A DNA stretch of 64,000 bases from Flavobacterium sedimenticola (GTDB lineage Bacteria > Bacteroidota > Bacteroidia > Flavobacteriales > Flavobacteriaceae), in contig NZ_JASGBP010000008.1 in assembly GCF_030053345.1 (NCBI RefSeq), forward strand, positions 62,001 through 126,000. The letters are read 5' to 3'. Below the pieces are notes generated by a model. It saw nothing but the letters and a program-made list of their open reading frames with translations, made no database searches and was not told where the DNA came from. The translations under genes were made by a program, and so were the position numbers. Within the stretch, counting starts at the first letter, position 1. The number at the start of each line of letters is the position of its first letter. Shown in pieces: positions 58,760 through 64,000 of the stretch.

Positions 58760-59947
58760 ATGAAACGTGTTGTTGTTGGACTTTCCGGTGGTGTCGATTC
58801 GAGTGTTGCAGCTTATTTATTAAAAGAACAAGGCTATGAAGTCATTGGTCTTTTTATGAAGAATTGGCACGACGATTCAGTAACTATTTCGAACGAATGT
58901 CCTTGGTTGGAAGATAGTAATGATGCCTTGTTAGTGGCTCAAAAATTAGGAATTCCTTTCCAAACGGTTGATTTGAGCGAACAATACAAAGAAAAAATCG
59001 TGGATTACATGTTCAACGAATACGAACAAGGACGTACGCCAAATCCTGATGTATTGTGCAATCGTGAAATCAAATTTGATGTTTTCATGAAAATTGCTTT
59101 GAGTTTGGGTGCCGATTTTGTGGCGACCGGACATTATTGCCGAAAAGGAACCATTCACAAAGACGGAAAAGAGATATACCAATTGCTTTCCGGTGTCGAC
59201 GGCAACAAAGACCAGTCCTATTTTCTCTGCCAATTGTCACAAGAACAACTGGCCAAGGCATTATTTCCCATTGGGGAGTTAACCAAGCCACAAGTTCGTG
59301 AAATTGCCGCCGAATTGGATTTGGTAACGGCCGAAAAAAGAGATTCCCAAGGGTTGTGTTTTATCGGAAAGGTTCGTTTGCCTGAGTTTTTACAACAGCA
59401 ATTGCGGCCCAAAGAAGGGTTCATTTACGAAGTGGCTGCCGATAGCGAAATTTACCGCAAAGAAGCGCCGGTTTTTCATTCTTTAGAAGAACAATTAACG
59501 TATGAGTCCAACGGAATTTCCTATACCCCGGAAGACGGAAAAGTGGTGGGAAAACACCAAGGCGCACACTATTTTACCATAGGTCAACGAAAAGGCTTGA
59601 ATGTTGGGGGTACCAAAGAAGCACTTTTCATTATCGCTACCGATGTGAAAGCCAATGCCATTTATACCGGTCAAGGTGCCAATCATCCGGGATTATTCAA
59701 AAAAACATTGCGTGTTCAGCCTTCCGAGATTCATTGGATTCGAGAGGATTTAAAACTCAAAGACGGTGAAACTATGGAAGTAATGGCTCGTATTCGTTAC
59801 CGTCAAGCGCTGCAAAAAGCAACGTTGTATCAGTTTCAAAGCGGATTGTATGTGTCTTTCGATGAACCGCAATCGGCCATTACGGAAGGTCAGTTTGTGG
59901 CTTGGAATATCGGTGATGAATTAGTTGGTTCGGGAGTAATTTCATAA
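58760..59947 (+). CDS. mnmA: tRNA-specific 2-thiouridylase MnmA
   Basis: 395 residues. MnmA thiolates U34 of Glu, Gln and Lys tRNAs with ATP and sulfur relayed by the Tus/IscS system. The PP-loop GLSGGVDSS (7-15) is followed by [12 protein letters not shown] with C100 and GLCFIGK with C200, the two catalytic Cys. The C-terminal part is a beta-barrel ending [16 protein letters not shown] 58760 ([11 protein letters not shown]) is the family start; the upstream in-frame ATG at 58721 would add 13 unconserved residues. Confidence 0.96.
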   Translation: MKRVVVGLSGGVDSSVAAYLLKEQGYEVIGLFMKNWHDDSVTISNECPWLEDSNDALLVAQKLGIPFQTVDLSEQYKEKIVDYMFNEYEQGRTPNPDVLCNREIKFDVFMKIALSLGADFVATGHYCRKGTIHKDGKEIYQLLSGVDGNKDQSYFLCQLSQEQLAKALFPIGELTKPQVREIAAELDLVTAEKRDSQGLCFIGKVRLPEFLQQQLRPKEGFIYEVAADSEIYRKEAPVFHSLEEQLTYESNGISYTPEDGKVVGKHQGAHYFTIGQRKGLNVGGTKEALFIIATDVKANAIYTGQGANHPGLFKKTLRVQPSEIHWIREDLKLKDGETMEVMARIRYRQALQKATLYQFQSGLYVSFDEPQSAITEGQFVAWNIGDELVGSGVIS

Positions 59948-59950
59948 ATT

Positions 59951-59974
59951 AGCACTTTACAAATGTAAAGCGCT
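59951..59974 (+). promoter_or_regulatory. Hairpin directly in front of the subtilase ATG
   Basis: AGCACTTTAC (59951-59960) pairs with GTAAAGCGCT (59965-59974), with one A-C mismatch, around AAAT, and ends exactly one base before the ATG at 59975. It could modulate translation or stop some read-through from mnmA. Confidence 0.5.
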
Positions 59975-61597
59975 ATGAAACAACTACTACTATATTGCTG
60001 TCTTTTTATAGGTTTTTGGGGCTATTCCCAAGAAGATGCATGGGTTTATTTTACGGATAAACCAAATGCACAATACTACCTCGACAACCCGCTTGAAATG
60101 CTTTCGCAAAGAGCCCTCGACAGAAGAGCCAATCAAAATATTGCTCTCGACACTAAAGACGTGCCGATTCACCAGCCCTACGTTGATGAAGTGGCGGCTT
60201 CACCCGGAATTGAGTTGAAAGCTAAATCCAAATGGTTTAATGCGGTTCATGTCAGAGGGGATTTGTCGGATATCAATAATTTAACCAACCTGACTTTTGT
60301 GGATCACATTCAGTATGCCGACAACAGTTTAAATGTTCAGGGCAGAAACGCAAATGCTAATCGAAGTAATGCAGTTGGCAATGTCAATAAAACGCTGGAT
60401 ACTAACATTACGTTTGCTTACGGAAATTCGGGGAATCAAATCCAGATGCTCAATGCGCATCTTTTGCATCAACAAGACTTTACCGGTACAGGTAAAATCA
60501 TAGCCGTTATGGATGCCGGTTTCCCAAGTGTTGATGTCATTGCGCCTTTTCAAAGAATACGGGATAACAACCAAATTTTAGGAGGTTATAATTTTGTGGA
60601 CAGAAGTACTAATTTTTATACTCGAAACTCTCACGGTACTATGGTGCTTTCCACTATGGGGGGCTATGTTGCCAACCAATTGGTAGGAACCGCTCCCGAT
60701 GCACAATATTATTTGTTCATCACCGAAGATATCTATTCTGAAAATCCGGTAGAAGAGAGTTATTGGGTCGAAGCGGCCGAGATGGCCGATAGTTTGGGAG
60801 TGGATATTATCAATACTTCCTTGGGTTATTTTGATTACGATAATCCAAACTATAGCTATACTTATGAAGACATGAACGGGACTACTTCATTCATTTCCAG
60901 AGGCGCCGATATTGCTTTCAGTCGAGGTATGATTTGTGTGACCAGTGCGGGAAATTCCGGTGCCGGTGCTAATCCGCATATTGCAGTTCCCGCTGATGCA
61001 CTAACCAATTTGACGGTTGGGGCGGTAAAGTTTGATGAAACCTATGCTACATTCAGTTCCATAGGGCCTTCTTTTGACGGCAGAGTCAAGCCCGATGTAA
61101 TGGCACAAGGCCAAAGCGCAGTTGTTTCGGGGACTAACGGAGTAATCGGAGTCGCCAGCGGAACATCTTTTTCCGGACCTATTATGGCGGGTGCAGTAGC
61201 CAGTTTTTGGCAAGCGGTGCCATGGGCTACCAATCAGGATGTTGTCAATTTTGTCAAACAGTCGGCGGATAGATTCAATAATCCCACGGCTCTTTTCGGG
61301 TATGGGATTCCCGATTTTCAGTCGGCGCTCGATATGGCTTTGTTATCCGTAAATCAAAATCAAAAGCAACGATTTGCGCTTTTTCCCAATCCTGCAGTCC
61401 AAAGTGTTGCAGTTTCGATGCCAAACGGATTTGACAGCGCTACACTTTCGCTGTACAATGGTTTAGGACAATTGGTTTTGGAAAGTGAAGCAAATTCAAA
61501 TGAGGCCATAAGTATCGAAAATCTGGCTTCAGGAATTTATTTTTATAAGATCAGAAGTAATTCTTTGGTACAATCAGGAAAGCTAATCAAAAATTAA
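59975..61597 (+). CDS. Secreted S8 (subtilisin-like) serine protease with T9SS sorting domain
   Basis: 540 residues. The signal peptide ends near GYSQ. A propeptide-like region (~20-140) leads to the S8 domain with catalytic D180 (AVMDAGFP), H220 (NSHGTMV), oxyanion Asn N327 (SAGNSGAG) and S398 (GTSFSGP). The C-terminal ~75 residues (FALFPNPAVQSVAV ... LYNGLGQLVLE ... LASGIYFYKI) are a T9SS type A sorting domain. It is predicted to be secreted to the surface or outside and to degrade proteins for nutrition or processing. It follows mnmA after 27 nt. Confidence 0.93.
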   Translation: MKQLLLYCCLFIGFWGYSQEDAWVYFTDKPNAQYYLDNPLEMLSQRALDRRANQNIALDTKDVPIHQPYVDEVAASPGIELKAKSKWFNAVHVRGDLSDINNLTNLTFVDHIQYADNSLNVQGRNANANRSNAVGNVNKTLDTNITFAYGNSGNQIQMLNAHLLHQQDFTGTGKIIAVMDAGFPSVDVIAPFQRIRDNNQILGGYNFVDRSTNFYTRNSHGTMVLSTMGGYVANQLVGTAPDAQYYLFITEDIYSENPVEESYWVEAAEMADSLGVDIINTSLGYFDYDNPNYSYTYEDMNGTTSFISRGADIAFSRGMICVTSAGNSGAGANPHIAVPADALTNLTVGAVKFDETYATFSSIGPSFDGRVKPDVMAQGQSAVVSGTNGVIGVASGTSFSGPIMAGAVASFWQAVPWATNQDVVNFVKQSADRFNNPTALFGYGIPDFQSALDMALLSVNQNQKQRFALFPNPAVQSVAVSMPNGFDSATLSLYNGLGQLVLESEANSNEAISIENLASGIYFYKIRSNSLVQSGKLIKN

Positions 61598-61623
61598 AAT
61601 TTTCACAGGACTTTGTATTTTAC

Positions 61624-62568
61624 ATGAATAAAATCACCCAACTTTTTAATATTAAATATCCCATCGTCCAAGGCGGAATGATTTGGAACAGCGGATACAA
61701 ACTCGCCAGTGCTGTCAGTAATGCAGGAGGATTAGGTTTAATTGGAGCCGGCTCTATGTATCCCGATGTTTTGAGAGAACATATCAGAAAATGCAAGGCA
61801 GCTACCAACAAGCCTTTTGGGGTCAATGTTCCGATGTTGTATCCTAATATGGAAGAGATTATTCAAATTATTATTGAAGAGGGCGTAAAGATTGTGTTTA
61901 CCTCTGCCGGAAATCCCAAAACATGGACCGATTATTTGAAGCGACACGGTATAACCGTAGTTCATGTGGTGAGCAGCTCTAAGTTTGCTTTAAAAGCTCA
62001 GGAAGCCGGAGTAGATGCTGTAGTAGCAGAAGGATTTGAGGCCGGAGGGCATAATGGGAGAGAAGAGACAACCACCTTAACGTTAATTCCTATGGTTAGA
62101 GAGCAAATAACCATTCCGTTGATTGCTGCAGGAGGCATCGCCACCGGAAGAGGAATGTTGGCGGCTATGGTTTTAGGAGCTGATGGTGTCCAAATGGGGT
62201 CGCGTTTTGCAGCTTCCATAGAAAGTTCCGCTCATGAAAATTTCAAAAATACCATTATCAAGGTAAAGGAGGGCGATACACAGTTAACATTAAAAGAGTT
62301 GGCTCCGGTGCGGCTGATAAAGAATAAGTTTTATGAAGATTTACAAGCTTTGTATGCCAAGTGTCCCTCTCAAGAAGAGCTTAAAACACTTTTGGGAAGA
62401 GCCAGAGCTAAAAGAGGAATGTTTGAAGGGGATTTAATTGAAGGTGAGCTCGAAATAGGGCAGATAGCCGGTTTGATTCATGAAATCAAGTCGGTTGAGG
62501 ATATTATAAGTGAAATTATAGCAGAATTTGAGCGGGTTAAATCGAGTTTGACGGCTTCCCTCTTTTAG
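61624..62568 (+). CDS. FMN-dependent nitronate monooxygenase / FabK-like enoyl-ACP reductase
   Basis: 314 residues with a TIM-barrel flavoenzyme pattern: KYPIVQGGMIW start, the catalytic His H143 in EAGGHNG, and the FMN phosphate-binding AAGGIATGRG at 168-177. The motif set is shared by nitronate monooxygenase (detoxifies alkyl nitronates) and the FabK enoyl-ACP reductase. The sequence alone does not settle which; the size and the KYPIVQGGMIWNSG start favour the 2-nitropropane dioxygenase-like or FabK-related branch common in Bacteroidetes. It has no obvious partner gene. Confidence 0.85.
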   Translation: MNKITQLFNIKYPIVQGGMIWNSGYKLASAVSNAGGLGLIGAGSMYPDVLREHIRKCKAATNKPFGVNVPMLYPNMEEIIQIIIEEGVKIVFTSAGNPKTWTDYLKRHGITVVHVVSSSKFALKAQEAGVDAVVAEGFEAGGHNGREETTTLTLIPMVREQITIPLIAAGGIATGRGMLAAMVLGADGVQMGSRFAASIESSAHENFKNTIIKVKEGDTQLTLKELAPVRLIKNKFYEDLQALYAKCPSQEELKTLLGRARAKRGMFEGDLIEGELEIGQIAGLIHEIKSVEDIISEIIAEFERVKSSLTASLF

Positions 62569-62922
62569 TTGTCATAATCACAATTTTCTAATGTTAATAG
62601 GTTTGTTGCAATGCATAAACTTATTAACATTTTTTTATTTCTCAATATTAATTAAACTTATTGATAACTTGGCTTTTTTAAAATTAAAATTAGTATTGCA
62701 TTGTAAAACAATGGTTTAATCGTTTTTTAAATTGTTTAAAAAATGTTAATAATGTTTATTATTTTGTTTATAACATTTTGATAACCTAATTTTTGTCTTT
62801 AAAATTATAAGTAATATAGTAGTGATAATTTTATTTCGTCGAATACTGCAGAATTAGTGTTGAATTTGAAATGATTGGAGGAGTGGTTCGACGAATTTGA
62901 GTTATTTTAAATTAAACTGCTT
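62569..62922 (+). other. Long 5' region of the right-edge adhesin gene
   Basis: 354 nt, strongly AT-rich. A TAGGTTTG element (62598-62605) fits the -7 consensus but is ~320 nt from the ATG. Close to the gene there is a perfect 9-bp inverted repeat, TTCGTCGAA (62835-62843) and TTCGACGAA (62887-62895). No gene was found. Confidence 0.6.
62835..62895 (+). promoter_or_regulatory. 9-bp inverted repeat in the adhesin leader
   Basis: TTCGTCGAA (62835-62843) is the exact inverse of TTCGACGAA (62887-62895), separated by 43 nt and ending 27 nt before the ATG. It would form a long-looped stem in the mRNA or a spaced operator. Confidence 0.55.
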
Positions 62923-64000
62923 ATGAGAATAACTACTCTCACCAAAAATTACTTTTTTTATTGTGTTTTAGTGTTTTCGCTGTTAATGTTTAACAGTGTT
63001 GCTTATTCTCAATGTCCTACGATTACTAATCCGAATCAGTCTTTTTGTGATTCGCAGTCACCTACAATAGCTAGTTTGCAGGCGGTTGACAATGGAGGTG
63101 GTATAAAATGGTTTGCGACAGCTACTTCTACAACTCAACTCAACAGCTCCTCGGTCTTAGTGAACGGTGAAGATTATTTTGTTGATGATAATACCGGGAA
63201 TTGTGGTGTTCGACAAAGTGTAACGGTTACTATTTACTCTGCACCGACCGGAGCTAATTTCCAAGGTGTTTGTGTGACGAGTTTGAGTCAGGCTACGCCA
63301 TCCAATCCCCAATTTGTTATAAACGGAACAGGTCTTCAGTGGTATACGGTGCCCACAGGAGGAACACCCATATCCGGTTCAACTATTTTAACAGATAATA
63401 CCATCTATTACATAAGTCAAACGAATCCGGATACCGGATGTCAAACGTCAAGACTTTCAGTTTTTGTTAATGTTGGATTAGTGCCGGCTCCTACGGGCAA
63501 TCCCGTCCAAGAATTTTGTAATGTTCCCGGTAACGCTCCAACAGTAGCCGATTTAGTGGCTTCCGGAAATAATAATTGGTATTTAACGTCTGCTTTTGGA
63601 ATTCCTCTGGATCCTTCTACACCATTGGTAAATGGGCAGTTTTATTATGCCACGACCGTTGATCCGCCCTGTGAAAGCAGTGACAGACTTGAAGTTTTGG
63701 TTAATATTTATGAGCCTAATGATGCGGGTTCTGATGGGAACCAATCCATTTGCGTAGACCAAGTCGCCTCAACTGTGCCATTTGACTTGTTTAATTTGTT
63801 AGGAGGTTCTCCCGATAACACCGGCACATGGTCTGGACCTATCTCCACGACCAACGGTTCTCAGGGAACTCTTGACGTTTCTTCTATGACTTTAACGGGC
63901 AGTCCTTATATTTTCACTTATACGGTAACTTCTGCCTTGTGTGCTCCTGACACTTCAACGGTTACCATAACCATACTGCCATTACCAACGGCGAGTGTGT
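62923..64000 (+). CDS. Giant Ig-repeat surface protein (5' part only)
   Basis: The frame is open from ATG 62923 to the right edge, giving 359 residues. A signal peptide (LVFSLLMFNSVAYSQ) precedes repeats of 80-90 residues that start with CPTITNPNQSFCDSQSPTI or similar, with conserved IKWF/LQWY and GEDYF/TIYYIS strands and paired Cys. Such Ig-like repeats occur in T9SS-exported flavobacterial proteins, including gliding-motility-associated ones that end in a CHU_C domain. The C-terminus lies outside the window, so the export signal cannot be checked. Confidence 0.85.
   Translation, partial: MRITTLTKNYFFYCVLVFSLLMFNSVAYSQCPTITNPNQSFCDSQSPTIASLQAVDNGGGIKWFATATSTTQLNSSSVLVNGEDYFVDDNTGNCGVRQSVTVTIYSAPTGANFQGVCVTSLSQATPSNPQFVINGTGLQWYTVPTGGTPISGSTILTDNTIYYISQTNPDTGCQTSRLSVFVNVGLVPAPTGNPVQEFCNVPGNAPTVADLVASGNNNWYLTSAFGIPLDPSTPLVNGQFYYATTVDPPCESSDRLEVLVNIYEPNDAGSDGNQSICVDQVASTVPFDLFNLLGGSPDNTGTWSGPISTTNGSQGTLDVSSMTLTGSPYIFTYTVTSALCAPDTSTVTITILPLPTASV

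Overview
The window reads as chromosome from a member of the Bacteroidetes, most likely family Flavobacteriaceae and close to the genus Flavobacterium. The evidence is direct. Three very large secreted adhesin-like proteins and several enzymes carry type IX secretion (T9SS) features. There is a SusC/SusD operon. Surface lipoproteins have acidic residues right after the lipobox cysteine. Shine-Dalgarno-poor, A/T-rich leaders and about ten TAnnTTTG promoter -7 elements (the Bacteroidetes primary sigma consensus) precede genes. The ribosomal gene order (rpsL-rpsG-fusA-rpsJ-rplC ... secY-infA-rpmJ ... rpoA-rplQ, with no tuf, adk or map inserted) is that of the group. No rRNA, tRNA, CRISPR array, insertion sequence or prophage gene was seen.

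Layout. 1-10220 (minus strand): two giant T9SS-type surface proteins; the first runs off the left edge and is built from repeated GEVED and fibronectin-like modules. 10587-18611: a housekeeping block with a TPR protein, an Mpl-type murein ligase, a DUF1287 lipoprotein, RadC, a YjjG-like HAD phosphatase, a small secreted protein, RarA/MgsA, a rhomboid protease and RlmB. 18680-24570 (minus): a tight four-gene SusC-SusD-DUF5012-lipid-binding operon. 24668-26335 (minus): a BamA/TamA-like outer-membrane protein. 26517-43784 (plus): an uninterrupted translation superoperon of 32 genes, including fusA, secY, infA and rpoA, closed by a strong intrinsic terminator. 44113-62568: carA, eno, a PNGase F-like secreted glycoamidase, guaA, a four-LysM receptor-like protein, an OsmC protein, a DUF3820 protein, pyrG, yidC, a two-domain fasciclin lipoprotein, a MORN-type protein, mnmA, a subtilase with T9SS tail, and a nitronate monooxygenase/FabK-like enzyme. 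62923-64000: the start of a third giant Ig-repeat surface protein that runs off the right edge.

Working together. The central block supplies ribosome, translocon and RNA polymerase alpha. carA, guaA and pyrG supply nucleotides and all use glutamine amidotransferase chemistry. yidC, secY, the Omp85-like protein and the T9SS cargo reflect a heavy investment in the cell surface. The SusCD operon and the PNGase F-like enzyme suggest polymer or glycoprotein use, although no glycosidase lies beside susCD, so the substrate cannot be named.

The most interesting unexplained structure is non-coding. Every spacer longer than about 60 nt inside the ribosomal superoperon (rpsJ-rplC, rpsN-rpsH, rpsK-rpsD, rpoA-rplQ) carries an inverted repeat, and one of them also carries a near-perfect internal promoter. 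A dispersed intergenic element with conserved outer arms but a different central hairpin occurs four times. Two genes (guaA, rlmB) have the -7 element only 3-4 nt from the ATG and may be leaderless. A cluster of six TTTTGTTTAA-type motifs sits in front of the fasciclin gene.
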